From the NCBI RefSeq assembly GCF_000733295.1, contig NZ_JPMI01000136.1, forward strand, positions 16,201 through 80,200: 64,000 nucleotides of DNA, in the 5' to 3' direction. A model generated the notes under the pieces. It was not told the DNA's origin. It worked only from the letters and a program-made list of their open reading frames with translations, and did not search any database. Shown here in pieces: positions 1 to 7,812 of this stretch. The position numbers and the translations under genes were made by a program. The stretch comes from Archangium violaceum Cb vi76. Lineage in GTDB: Bacteria > Myxococcota > Myxococcia > Myxococcales > Myxococcaceae. The number at the start of each line of letters is the position of its first letter. Within the stretch, counting starts at the first letter, position 1.

Positions 1-295
1 TGGCGGCCCGCTGGAAGAGGATGGGGTGGCGCGTGCCGATGGGGCCTGACTCCCGCTGGAGGGCGGTGGGGGGCGCCACCGAGAACTCCTGGGCCGGAGG
101 GAGAAAGGCAACCGGTGGGCTGATGGGTTCGGGGGCCGGAGGGGCGGCGGCAACGGGCGCGTTCGTGGGCTCGGAGGGCTGAGCGGGAGCAGCGACCGGT
201 GGGGTGGTGGGCTCGGCGGAGGGTGGGGGCGAGGCTCTCCGCGCCGCACAGGCGGGCAGGAGGAGGGCGGAGGCGAGCAGCACGCGGAGTTTCAT
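1..295 (-). CDS. Lipoprotein, N-terminal part (runs off the left edge)
   Basis: An open frame begins with ATG at 295 and reads leftwards to base 1 without a stop, so only the first 98 codons are present. The start MKLRVLLASALLLPACAA is a lipoprotein signal peptide with lipobox LPAC. The next 60 or so residues are rich in Pro, Ala, Ser and Thr and look like a flexible linker. No domain is visible in the part we have, so no function is given. The DNA just upstream resembles the leader of the DUF885 gene at 9575, which suggests this gene and DUF885 were once divergent neighbours. Confidence 0.75.
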   Translation of the reverse strand, partial: MKLRVLLASALLLPACAARRASPPPSAEPTTPPVAAPAQPSEPTNAPVAAAPPAPEPISPPVAFLPPAQEFSVAPPTALQRESGPIGTRHPILFQRAA

Positions 296-342
296 GGGGG
301 GCGAGGCTGGAGGAGGAGACGCCGGGAGCGCAAGCGCAACGG

Positions 343-391
343 GTCCACTCCGAGCGCCTTCCCTGTCATGCGTGGGGACTGGAGACTGCGG
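343..391 (+). pseudogene. Relic of the DUF885 gene leader
   Basis: These 49 bases match 9521-9570, the sequence just upstream of the intact DUF885 start, with only a few mismatches. The match stops a few bases before the end of the first immunity gene. It looks like one side of an ancient breakpoint where the toxin/immunity block was placed between the DUF885 promoter region and its coding sequence. Confidence 0.65.
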
Positions 392-398
392 AGGTGCA

Positions 399-1070
399 TC
401 ACCCTCGAGCGGACTTCACCCGGGCGAGCCAGTCCTGGAACTCGTCGCCCAGGTTCATGATGAAGTCGAAGCGGCCGGTGGCGATCATCTCGACCAGCCG
501 CCGGTCACGGGCGATGAGCTCGGGGACGCTGTCGGGAAAATGGATGCCGGGCATGCCATCGAAGAGGTAGCCCTGGTCCACCACGAGCATGTCGACGAAG
601 TGGGAGAGGGTATCGAAGAAGCGGTCCACGTCCGAGGCGATGGGCAGGACGTACCTGTCCATGTAGGCATCAATGAAGATGACGGGCTGGCGGCCGCGCT
701 CGTCGGCGAGCTTGGGCACCACGGCGAAGTAATGGGCGAGCCCGGGGATGCTCCCAAAAAATACGGAGGAACAGAAGGGCTCCTCTTTTTCTCGAAACTC
801 CTCGGTCCTGCGTGCGATTCCGTTGTGCTGGTCATCGACCCGGCTGAGGAAGAGCTGCCCCCCGAATTGCCCTCCGAAATCAGCTCTGCCAAGGCGCTTG
901 TAGACGGCCGCGAGTACGGGGTCGAAGGGGTAGCCTGCGACGAGTGCTCCTGCTTCAGGCGGGGAACGCCCTGGTGGAAGGAGCTCCATGTGCAATCCGT
1001 ACTTCCGATACACCTCCATCAACCGATCGAGCCCAGGCAGTGGGATGTCCGCAGTCATGGTCATGCTCAT
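399..1070 (-). CDS. Putative immunity protein, copy 1 (SUKH-like)
   Basis: This 223-residue protein has no signal peptide, so it should be cytoplasmic. It starts inside the end of the upstream toxin gene (ATGA overlap, 1067-1070), which points to translational coupling. Its last 60 or so residues are almost identical to those of the copies at 4552 and 7141, while residues about 25-105 vary. The layout, with PFDPVLAAVY near the start and a late segment DAYMDRYVLPIASDVDRFF, recalls SMI1/KNR4 (SUKH) immunity proteins, but that is inferred by eye. Pairing with a SitA-like lipoprotein supports an immunity role. Whether it protects against its own toxin only is not shown by the sequence. Confidence 0.65.
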   Translation of the reverse strand: MSMTMTADIPLPGLDRLMEVYRKYGLHMELLPPGRSPPEAGALVAGYPFDPVLAAVYKRLGRADFGGQFGGQLFLSRVDDQHNGIARRTEEFREKEEPFCSSVFFGSIPGLAHYFAVVPKLADERGRQPVIFIDAYMDRYVLPIASDVDRFFDTLSHFVDMLVVDQGYLFDGMPGIHFPDSVPELIARDRRLVEMIATGRFDFIMNLGDEFQDWLARVKSARG

Positions 1071-2734
1071 TTCAGGAGGAGGTCGACCAGTGCCTTCACT
1101 TCGTCGAGTGCATCCGCCTCGGCTTTGGCGAGTGAGGATGCGGAGCGGCTCACTTCATAACGTTGGTTGAACCAGCGGCCAAAGTGCCGGTCGACGATGT
1201 CGGCCACTTTTCGCACGTCTTCTGCGGTGGCCTTGCCTTTCGCCCGTCTGAACGCCGTCCAGATATTGTTGATCTTCTTGTGCACGGAGTCGTGCACGCC
1301 CCACAGGTTTTCGCGGGCGTTGATGTTCAACCGCTGGAAGAGATGAGCGTACTCCAGGGGAATGCGATGGTGCACAGGGTAGATGAATCCATCGTCATCA
1401 ATGAGGAGCCTGGCCAGGTCGGTATTGAACTTGCCGTAGAAGTCCTTGTGCGCCATCTGCCTGAGGTCGTTGCTCGCATCTTTGTCCAGTTTGGTATCGA
1501 GGAGTTTCTCGAAACGGGCCATGAGCTTGCGGAGCTGCTCCTTCTCCGCGACCGACAGTCCCTGTGTCTGGGCCTTCGTCCACAAGCGATGGAACTGTTC
1601 TCGCTCCGCCGGACGTACGCGGGCGAGAAAGGAGCGGAACCAGGCCACGGCTTCCGAGCCGCCGCGAGCCAGGATGGGGGCCAGCCTGGGCGCCACTGCC
1701 TCGAAGAGCGCGATGCCGCCGCGTAGCGCGAGGCCGCTGATGAACCAGGTGGCGAGGAACTCGGTGCTGCTGACGCCCGCTTCCAGGAAGGCGTCCCGGG
1801 TCTCCTCCCTCCACTCGCGGAGGATGCGCTCGTAGAGCGCGTAGTGCTCGGCGGCCAGGTCGGGTGGGGCCTCCATGGCCGGGCGCAGCGTCCCTGCTTC
1901 CATCACGCGCCAGCGAGCATGCCGTTCAGCCCGGCGGTGTTCCGCCTCCAGCGACAACCGGACGGTGCGTGGCCCGAGGCCGTGGGTGAAGGGCAGCAAG
2001 GCTTGGGTGAGTTGCGCGGCCAGCTCCGGCGAGGGCTCGCGGATGGGCGGGCCACCATGCGACTCGTATCGCGCAATCGTCGCGCCAAGGACCCGCTCGT
2101 CATCCAACCGGACATCCGCCAACGCCGTGGCGCTGCCCCCATCGGGTACCCGCAGCCCCTTGGCCAACCGGGTGGCCATGGCATGCGCCTGGGCAAGAGT
2201 GTCCGCCGTTACGCCCGTGCGCCGCACGGGGAGCGTCCTGGCCTCCAGGGGTTTGGAACTCTCCGAGGTGGTGAGTGCCCGCAGGCCCCAGCCGTGCCGC
2301 TCCCGTTGCAAGGTGAGGGCAATCTCGCCGGTGCGTGCGTCCACGTAGGCAGGCAGGTGCGTTTCGAGACCTGGGGCGAGCGCCGCACTCGTCCCCGCGG
2401 AGCCCGAGCCCGAGGCATCACGCTTCCAGGACAGCAGTGTCAGCACCCCGTTCTGTGCCCAGAAGCGGAAGACCAGGTTGGCGCCGGGCTCCTCCACGTG
2501 GCTGGCCACTCCCCGCATGCCCGAGAGCGCCGCCGTGGTTTCGGCCCGGCGCGCGTCTTCGTCCGCCTGCGTGTCACGAGTCTCCCAGGGTGGAGGCAGG
2601 TCCCTCCCGACTTCCTCCGCCGGAAGGTCCTCCTCGGGCTCGATGCCCTCCATCGCTCCCGTCGTCGCGCAGGCCTGGAGCACCAGCGCCAGGAGGCATA
2701 TCCACCCGGCGGGTCGAGCCGTTCCCCATCTCAT
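1067..2734 (-). CDS. SitA-like polymorphic toxin lipoprotein, copy 1
   Basis: This 555-residue protein opens with a lipoprotein signal peptide ending in LQAC (Cys22). The first 420 or so residues are nearly identical to the copies at 5220 and 7809 and include a hydrophobic stretch around 330-365. The C-terminal 100 residues begin with HHRIPLEY (455-462) and continue with NINARENLWGV and a further His, a layout like HNH/AHH-type nuclease toxins. The architecture matches the myxobacterial TIGR02269/SitA lipoproteins, which pass between kin cells by outer-membrane exchange. Nuclease activity is inferred. The immunity gene follows with a 4-base overlap. No Shine-Dalgarno is visible before the ATG, and a TATA-containing segment lies about 15 bases upstream. 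Confidence 0.75.
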   Translation of the reverse strand: MRWGTARPAGWICLLALVLQACATTGAMEGIEPEEDLPAEEVGRDLPPPWETRDTQADEDARRAETTAALSGMRGVASHVEEPGANLVFRFWAQNGVLTLLSWKRDASGSGSAGTSAALAPGLETHLPAYVDARTGEIALTLQRERHGWGLRALTTSESSKPLEARTLPVRRTGVTADTLAQAHAMATRLAKGLRVPDGGSATALADVRLDDERVLGATIARYESHGGPPIREPSPELAAQLTQALLPFTHGLGPRTVRLSLEAEHRRAERHARWRVMEAGTLRPAMEAPPDLAAEHYALYERILREWREETRDAFLEAGVSSTEFLATWFISGLALRGGIALFEAVAPRLAPILARGGSEAVAWFRSFLARVRPAEREQFHRLWTKAQTQGLSVAEKEQLRKLMARFEKLLDTKLDKDASNDLRQMAHKDFYGKFNTDLARLLIDDDGFIYPVHHRIPLEYAHLFQRLNINARENLWGVHDSVHKKINNIWTAFRRAKGKATAEDVRKVADIVDRHFGRWFNQRYEVSRSASSLAKAEADALDEVKALVDLLLK

Positions 2735-2749
2735 GTGGGGGAGAGCCTA

Positions 2750-2767
2750 TATCGGAGTTCTCCGATA
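2750..2767. promoter_or_regulatory. Perfect palindrome upstream of toxin copy 1
   Basis: TATCGGAG-TT-CTCCGATA is a perfect inverted repeat with 8-base arms, 16 bases upstream of the toxin start. It overlaps the likely promoter. The two other toxin copies do not have it, so it could be an operator peculiar to copy 1 or a breakpoint by-product. Confidence 0.4.
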
Positions 2768-2784
2768 CCTGCCTGGGGGGCGGT

Positions 2785-2870
2785 TTCCACGACCGGTTTC
2801 TGCAACTCGTACTGCCCGTACCGCTGGTGCGGCAGGTACGGACGCCGGAGGACACGAGTCCGTTGCCGCA
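2785..2870 (+). pseudogene. Relic of the 3' end of the DUF885 gene
   Basis: This stretch would encode FHDRFLQLVLPVPLVRQ, matching FHDRFLQLGLPVSLARQ near the C-terminus of the intact DUF885 protein (about 11265-11345), and the DNA match continues to the end of that gene. No start or remaining coding body is attached. It is a detached fragment left between toxin copy 1 and the next gene. Confidence 0.7.
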
Positions 2871-2936
2871 GTATCGTGTGCCTCCTCACGGTATGCGCTT
2901 CGATATCCCGAAGCGGCCGAAGAGGGGGAGTACCGC

Positions 2937-4382
2937 ATGAAGCGCGTAGTGATTGCGAGTGTTCTGCTGTCCACGCCTGTTCTTGCAGCGGACTATCGGG
3001 ACTGCAAGGAATTGTTCGTCTCGCCCATGGAAGTAATTGCTCCTGAAACCAAGTCCACTGGAGCCGCATGGGACAATGGGTCGCATGCAGACCCCGAGTT
3101 GATGGCCAGACCTGCCGAGCGGAACGACGTGCCCAGTGTCACTATCGGGCCAAAGTTGGAGGATACGCCCAAGCCGCGGTGGAACAGCATCTTCGTGGAC
3201 GAGACAAGTACTGGAGCGTGGCTTCCGGTGCGCGTGGGGGACAGTGTCAGGCTGAGCCTCGTTGACCGTGATGCCATGTCGGACGATTTGATGGCGCAGT
3301 ACACCGTGGAGGTGCCCAAGCAGCTCGCGACGAATGGAGTCACTTTTGTCGTGGCAGGTGGGGACACGCGCAACCCTTTGTTCCTTCGTGTTTCCGTCAC
3401 GGACGGCAAGCGCGCGTGTTCAGGGGTCGAGTCCCTGGAGCCGCTCGTCTACGAACTGCCCAAGCCGGCCTTCATTGCCAAGGTGGACAGCGCGCTCTTC
3501 GAGAAGATCAAGGCCTATAATCGTTGCAGCGTGAACGGGGCCTCGGCTGCATGCAAGGCGTCGAACTACACTGCTGTGTACGGTGACATCAACAAGGACG
3601 GTGTCCCCGATACGATCGTCAAGGGAGGGCCTTTTGGTGGTGGAAAGGCCATCGTGATCGCCATCACCCAGGGTTTCGAGCCGTCGACTCGTCAGGACGT
3701 CTTCCTGGGGGCCTGCGAGGACATGGGAGTCTCCGCTTCGGGCGAGGCCGCGTGCACCGCGGAAGGGAAGACCACCCTCATCTCCATGGGCAACGGCAAA
3801 GCGGAGGCCCGGGAGGCTTCCGCGAAGGAAGTGGAGGCCGTGAGCGCGAATACGGCTGCCCTCAAGGCCGGGGAGGCCAAGGCCAACCTGAAGGCGCTCT
3901 TCACCTCACAGCGAGCGTTCTTGCAGGAGAAGGATCGATACTCAGCCAATGCTGTCGAACTCGGATACTCGCCCGAGCGAGGAAACCGCTACGCCTATTT
4001 CCTCGCCGCCCGCGGGGTCATCCAGAAGCGCGATTCAGCGCAGCTCCTCTCGCAGCAGACTGTCAACATCATCGCTCCAGACACGCATCGGCATCCTGAA
4101 GCGGTTCTGCCTTCTGGGTTGAAGGAAGCGGGCTGCCCGCTGACTTTTGGCACGAATCAGGACGGGGAGCCGGTGGGATTGGGTGTCTCGGGCGCAGGGG
4201 CGGAGCAGCATTTCATCGCCTATGCCATCGGTAACGTGGATTCGGATCCGGACATGGACTGCTGGTCCATTTCCGATGTGGAGCGCAAGACGAAGAGCGG
4301 GGACATCATTCCCGCTGGCGTGCCCTTCCAGGAGCGCAGCGACTACGAGGAGCCGAAGACGGCGACTTCGCCGACGCCGTGA
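2937..4382 (+). CDS. Secreted protein with C2-like, EF-hand-like and pilin-like parts
   Basis: ATG 2937 follows a GGGGAG ribosome site and begins a signal peptide (MKRVVIASVLLSTPVLAA), giving 481 residues. Residues about 40-130 have the layout of a C2 domain, with KPRWNSIF and a following acidic VDRDAMSDD segment. DINKDGVPD near residue 220 is a calcium-binding EF-hand/dockerin-type loop. The last 170 residues (KANLKALFTSQRAFLQEKDR, later ERGNRYAYFLAARG and NVDSDPDMDCWS) resemble the globular part of myxobacterial type IV pilins, but the N-terminal pilin helix is absent. The function is unknown; calcium binding and an extracytoplasmic place are inferred. Two copies of its 3' end recur downstream. 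Confidence 0.7.
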   Translation: MKRVVIASVLLSTPVLAADYRDCKELFVSPMEVIAPETKSTGAAWDNGSHADPELMARPAERNDVPSVTIGPKLEDTPKPRWNSIFVDETSTGAWLPVRVGDSVRLSLVDRDAMSDDLMAQYTVEVPKQLATNGVTFVVAGGDTRNPLFLRVSVTDGKRACSGVESLEPLVYELPKPAFIAKVDSALFEKIKAYNRCSVNGASAACKASNYTAVYGDINKDGVPDTIVKGGPFGGGKAIVIAITQGFEPSTRQDVFLGACEDMGVSASGEAACTAEGKTTLISMGNGKAEAREASAKEVEAVSANTAALKAGEAKANLKALFTSQRAFLQEKDRYSANAVELGYSPERGNRYAYFLAARGVIQKRDSAQLLSQQTVNIIAPDTHRHPEAVLPSGLKEAGCPLTFGTNQDGEPVGLGVSGAGAEQHFIAYAIGNVDSDPDMDCWSISDVERKTKSGDIIPAGVPFQERSDYEEPKTATSPTP

Positions 4383-4414
4383 GGTGCCCTCATGCCTGAA
4401 GGGTTCACTGGTGG

Positions 4415-4544
4415 GTGGATGCGGCGCTGCATCAGGAACCCTCCGCGGCGCTGACGCGAGCGGTGGCCGAGGTGGAGGGCTTCGCGCGCGGTGGAAGGAG
4501 CAGCGGCTGCTGCCGAAGGGGGATACGGCTCCTTCGCTGGAGTG
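4415..4544 (+). pseudogene. Internally deleted DUF885 fragment, copy A
   Basis: The first 105 or so bases match 10228-10332 inside the intact DUF885 gene and would encode VDAALRQE-like and VAEVEGFAR-like segments before a frameshift. At about 4519 the match jumps to the last 27 bases of the gene (GDTAPSLE). The fragment therefore joins the middle of the gene to its 3' end with most of the metallopeptidase region lost. It cannot make a working enzyme. Confidence 0.8.
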
Positions 4545-4551
4545 AGGAGCA

Positions 4552-5223
4552 TTACCCTCGAGCGGACTTCACCCGGGCGAGCCAGTCCTGGAACTCGTCT
4601 CCCAGATTCATGATGAAGTCGAAGCGGCCGGTGGCGATCATCTCGACCAGCCGCCGGTCGCGGGCGATGAGCTCGGGGACGCTGGTGGGAAAATGGATGC
4701 CGGGCATGCCATCGAAGAGGTAGCCCTGGTCCACCACGAGCATGTCGACGAAGTGGGAGAGGGCGTCGAAGAAGCGGTCCACGTCCGAGGCGATGGGCAG
4801 GACGTACCTGTCCATGTAGGCATCGACGAAGATGACGGGCTGGCGGCCGCGCTCGTCGGCGAGCTTGGGCACCACGGCGAAGTAGTAGGCGAGCCCGGGG
4901 ATGTTCCCGAAAAAGACGGAGGAGCGGAAGGGTTCCTCTTCTTCACGAAATTGCTCGGTCCTGAGTGCGACTCCATTCAACTGATCATTGACGTGGTCGA
5001 GGAAGAGTTGCCCTCCGAACTCCCCGCCGAAATCAGCCCCGCCAAGACGCCTGTAGACGGTCGCGAGCACGGGGTCGAAGGGATAGCCCGCGACGAGTTC
5101 TCCACCTGCGGGCGGAGAGTGCCCTGGTGGCAAGGTCCTCATGTGGAGTCCGTGCTTCCGGTACACCTCCATCAACCGGTCGAGTCCGGGCAGTGGGATA
5201 TCCGTATTCATTGCCATGCTCAT
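4552..5223 (-). CDS. Putative immunity protein, copy 2 (SUKH-like)
   Basis: This 223-residue cytoplasmic protein is the partner of the toxin at 5220, whose stop it overlaps by four bases (ATGA, 5220-5223). From about residue 105 to the end it is almost the same as copy 1, while residues 5-7, 28-42 and 65-95 differ (for example HMRTLPPGHS where copy 1 has HMELLPPGRS). This pattern fits selection for a new partner specificity after duplication, which is an inference. A SUKH-like fold is suggested from general layout only. Confidence 0.65.
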   Translation of the reverse strand: MSMAMNTDIPLPGLDRLMEVYRKHGLHMRTLPPGHSPPAGGELVAGYPFDPVLATVYRRLGGADFGGEFGGQLFLDHVNDQLNGVALRTEQFREEEEPFRSSVFFGNIPGLAYYFAVVPKLADERGRQPVIFVDAYMDRYVLPIASDVDRFFDALSHFVDMLVVDQGYLFDGMPGIHFPTSVPELIARDRRLVEMIATGRFDFIMNLGDEFQDWLARVKSARG

Positions 5224-6887
5224 TTCAGGAGGAAACCGACCAGCGCCTTCACTTCGTGGAGTGCATCCGCCTCGGCTGTGGTGAGTGGGGATGCGGAGCG
5301 GCCCACTTCATAACGTTGGTTGAACCAGCGGCCAAAGTGCCTGTCGACGATATCGGCCACTTTCCGCACGTCTTCTGCGGTGGCTTTGTCTTTCGCCTGT
5401 CGGAACGCTGTCCAGATATTGTTGATCTTCTTGTGCACAGCGCTGTGCACGCCCCACAGGTTTTCGCGGGCGTTGATGTTCAACCGCTGGAAGAGATGAG
5501 CGTACTCCAGGGGAATGCGATGGTGCACGGGATAGGGCTTTCCTCGCTCGTCGAGCAGGAGCCTGGCCAGGTCAGTATGGAACTTGCCGTAGAAGTCCTT
5601 GTGCGCCATCTGCCTGAGGCTGTCGCTCGCATCACGGTCCAGCCTGGAGTCGAGGAGCTTGTCGAAGCGGGCCATGAGCTTGCGGAGCTGCTCCTTCTCC
5701 GCGACCGACAGTCCTTGTGTCTGGGCCTTCGTCCACAAGCGATGGAACTGTTCCCGCTCCGCCGGACGTACGCGGGCGAGGAAGGAGCGGAACCAGGCCA
5801 CGGCTTCCGAGCCGCCGCGAGCCAGGATGGGGGCCAGCCTGGGCGCCACTGCCTCGAAGAGCGCGAGGCCACCGCGTAGCGCGAGGCCACTGATGAACCA
5901 GGTGGCGAGGAACTCGGTGCTGCTGACGCCCGCTTCCAGGAAGGCGTCCCGGGTCTCCTCCCTCCACTCGCGGAGGATGCGCTCGTAGAGCGCGTAGTGC
6001 TCGGCGGCGAGGTCGGGTGAGGCCTCCGTGGCCGGGCGTAGCGTCACCGCTTCCATCACGCGCCAGCGTGCATGCCGTTCAGCCCGGCGGTGTTCCGCCT
6101 CCAGCGACAACCGGACGGTGCGTGGCCCGAGGCCGAGGGTGAAGGGCAGCAAGGCTTGGGTCAGTTGCGCGACCAGCTCCGGCGAGGGCTCGCGGATGGG
6201 CGGGCCACCATGCGACTCGTATCGCGCAATCGTCGCGCCAAGGACCCGAGCGTCATCCAACAGGACATCCGCCAACACCGTGGCGTTGCCCCCATCGGGT
6301 ACCCGCAGCCCCTTGGCCAACCGGGTGGCCATGGCATGCGCCTGGGCAAGAGTGTCCGCCGTTACGCCCGTGCGCCGCACGGGGAGCGTCCTGGCCTCCA
6401 GGGGTTTGGAACTCTCCGAGGTGGTGAGTGCCCGCAGGCCCCAGCCGTGCCGCGCCCGTTGCAAGGTGAGGGCAATCTCGCCGGTGCGTGCGTCCACATA
6501 GGTAGGCAGGTGCGTTTCGAGACCTGGGGCGAACGCCGCACTCTTCCCCACGGAGCCAGAGCCCGCGGCATCACGCTTCCAGGACAGCAGTGTCAGCACC
6601 CCGTTCTGTGCCCAGAAGCGGAAGACCAGGCGGGCACCGGCCTCTTCCACATGGCTGGCCACTCCACGCATGCCCGAGAGCGCTGCCGTGGTTTCGGCCC
6701 GGCGCGCGTCTTCGTCCGCCTGCGTGTCACGCGTCTCCCAGGGTGGAGGCAGAGTCCTCCCGACTTCCTCCGCCGGAAGGTCCTCCTCGGGCTCGATGCC
6801 CTCCATCGCTCCCGTCGTCGCGCAGGCCTGGAGCATCAGTGCCAGGAGGCATATCCACCCGGCGGGTCGAGCCGTTCCCCATCTCAT
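5220..6887 (-). CDS. SitA-like polymorphic toxin lipoprotein, copy 2
   Basis: This is a 555-residue paralogue of the toxin at 1067 with the same lipobox (LQAC) and the same long conserved region. Differences cluster around the HNH/AHH-like end: the loop before HHRIPLEY reads LLDERGKPYP instead of LIDDDGFIYP, and the segment after NLWGVH reads SAVHKK instead of DSVHKK. A third cluster lies in the last 25 residues. It is the upstream partner of the immunity gene at 4552. The start codon is preceded by a short leader without a clear ribosome site, as in the other copies. Delivery by outer-membrane exchange is inferred from the SitA family. Confidence 0.75.
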   Translation of the reverse strand: MRWGTARPAGWICLLALMLQACATTGAMEGIEPEEDLPAEEVGRTLPPPWETRDTQADEDARRAETTAALSGMRGVASHVEEAGARLVFRFWAQNGVLTLLSWKRDAAGSGSVGKSAAFAPGLETHLPTYVDARTGEIALTLQRARHGWGLRALTTSESSKPLEARTLPVRRTGVTADTLAQAHAMATRLAKGLRVPDGGNATVLADVLLDDARVLGATIARYESHGGPPIREPSPELVAQLTQALLPFTLGLGPRTVRLSLEAEHRRAERHARWRVMEAVTLRPATEASPDLAAEHYALYERILREWREETRDAFLEAGVSSTEFLATWFISGLALRGGLALFEAVAPRLAPILARGGSEAVAWFRSFLARVRPAEREQFHRLWTKAQTQGLSVAEKEQLRKLMARFDKLLDSRLDRDASDSLRQMAHKDFYGKFHTDLARLLLDERGKPYPVHHRIPLEYAHLFQRLNINARENLWGVHSAVHKKINNIWTAFRQAKDKATAEDVRKVADIVDRHFGRWFNQRYEVGRSASPLTTAEADALHEVKALVGFLLK

Positions 6888-6906
6888 GAGGGGGAGAGCC
6901 TATCTT

Positions 6907-6971
6907 GCATGCCCTTCCAGGGGTGTGGCGACTACGAGGAGCCGAAGACGGCGACTTCGCCGACGCCGTGA
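6907..6971 (+). pseudogene. Detached 3' end of the pilin-like gene
   Basis: These 65 bases repeat 4318-4382, the end of the secreted pilin-like gene, including the stop codon (DYEEPKTATSPTP). No upstream coding part is present because toxin copy 2 begins next to it. It is a duplication scar. Confidence 0.8.
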
Positions 6972-7003
6972 TGTGCCCTCATGCCTGATGGGGTCACTGG
7001 TGG

Positions 7004-7134
7004 GTGGACGCGGCGCTGCATCAGGAACCCTCCGCGGCGCTGACGCGATCGGTGGCCGAGGTGGAGGGCTTTGCGCGCGGTGGCAGGAACAGCGGCTGCT
7101 GCCGAAGGGAGACTCGGCTCCGTCGCTGGAGTGA
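7004..7134 (+). pseudogene. Internally deleted DUF885 fragment, copy B
   Basis: This has the same structure as 4415-4544: a piece of the middle of the DUF885 gene fused to its last codons. Sharing the identical deletion junction with copy A shows the deletion happened before the tandem duplication. Confidence 0.8.
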
Positions 7135-7140
7135 GGGGCA

Positions 7141-7812
7141 TCACCCTCGAGCGGACTTCACCCGGGCGAGCCAATCCTGGAACTCGTCTCCCAGATTCAT
7201 GATGAAGTCGAAGCGGCCGGTGACGATCATCTCGACCAGCCGCCGGTCGCGGGCGATGAGCTCGGGGACGCTGGTGGGAAAATGGATGCCGGGCATGCCA
7301 TCGAAGAGGTAGCCCTGGTCCACCATGAGCATGTCGACGTAGTGGGAGAGGGCCTCGAAGAAGCGATCCACGTTCGAGGCAATGGGCAGGACGTACCTGT
7401 CCATGTATGCATCAATGTAGATGACGGGCTGGCGGCCTTGCTCGTCGGCAAGTTTTGGCACCACGGCGTAGTAGTAGGCGAGCCCAGGGATGTTGCCGAA
7501 GATGACGGAGGAGTGGAAGGGCTCCTCCGGGCGGCGAAATCCTTCCGTGTCCAGTGCGATTCCATTGAGCTGGTCATCGACCCGGTTGAGGAAGAGCTGC
7601 CCCCCGGATTCATCTCCAAAATCGGCCGCGCCAAGGCGCCGGTAGACGGCCGCGAGCACGGGGTCGAAGGGATGGCTCGCGACGAGTGCTCCCGCTTCGG
7701 GCGGGGAACGCCCGGGTGGCTTGATGTTCATGGCCAGCCCATGCTTCCGGTACACCTCGATCAACCGGTCGAGCCCAGGCAGTGGCATATCCGCATGCGT
7801 AGTCATGCTCAT
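7141..7812 (-). CDS. Putative immunity protein, copy 3 (SUKH-like)
   Basis: This 223-residue protein overlaps the toxin at 7809 by four bases. It is the most divergent of the three immunity copies: residues 24-32 read GLAMNIKPP, residues 66-70 read GDESG, and the segment near 90 reads DTEGFRRPEE. The C-terminal third remains close to copies 1 and 2. No signal peptide is present. The divergence tracks that of its own toxin, which also differs most at the C-terminal end, so a matched specificity is likely though untested. Confidence 0.65.
   Translation of the reverse strand: MSMTTHADMPLPGLDRLIEVYRKHGLAMNIKPPGRSPPEAGALVASHPFDPVLAAVYRRLGAADFGDESGGQLFLNRVDDQLNGIALDTEGFRRPEEPFHSSVIFGNIPGLAYYYAVVPKLADEQGRQPVIYIDAYMDRYVLPIASNVDRFFEALSHYVDMLMVDQGYLFDGMPGIHFPTSVPELIARDRRLVEMIVTGRFDFIMNLGDEFQDWLARVKSARG

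Larger units (their letters stand above)
4319..6906. repeat. Direct tandem repeat, unit A (about 2.6 kb)
   Basis: The unit starts in the last 64 bases of the pilin-like gene. It then holds a DUF885 fragment, an immunity gene and a toxin gene. The same order and near-identical sequence resume at 6907. A segmental duplication is the simplest reading. Confidence 0.8.
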
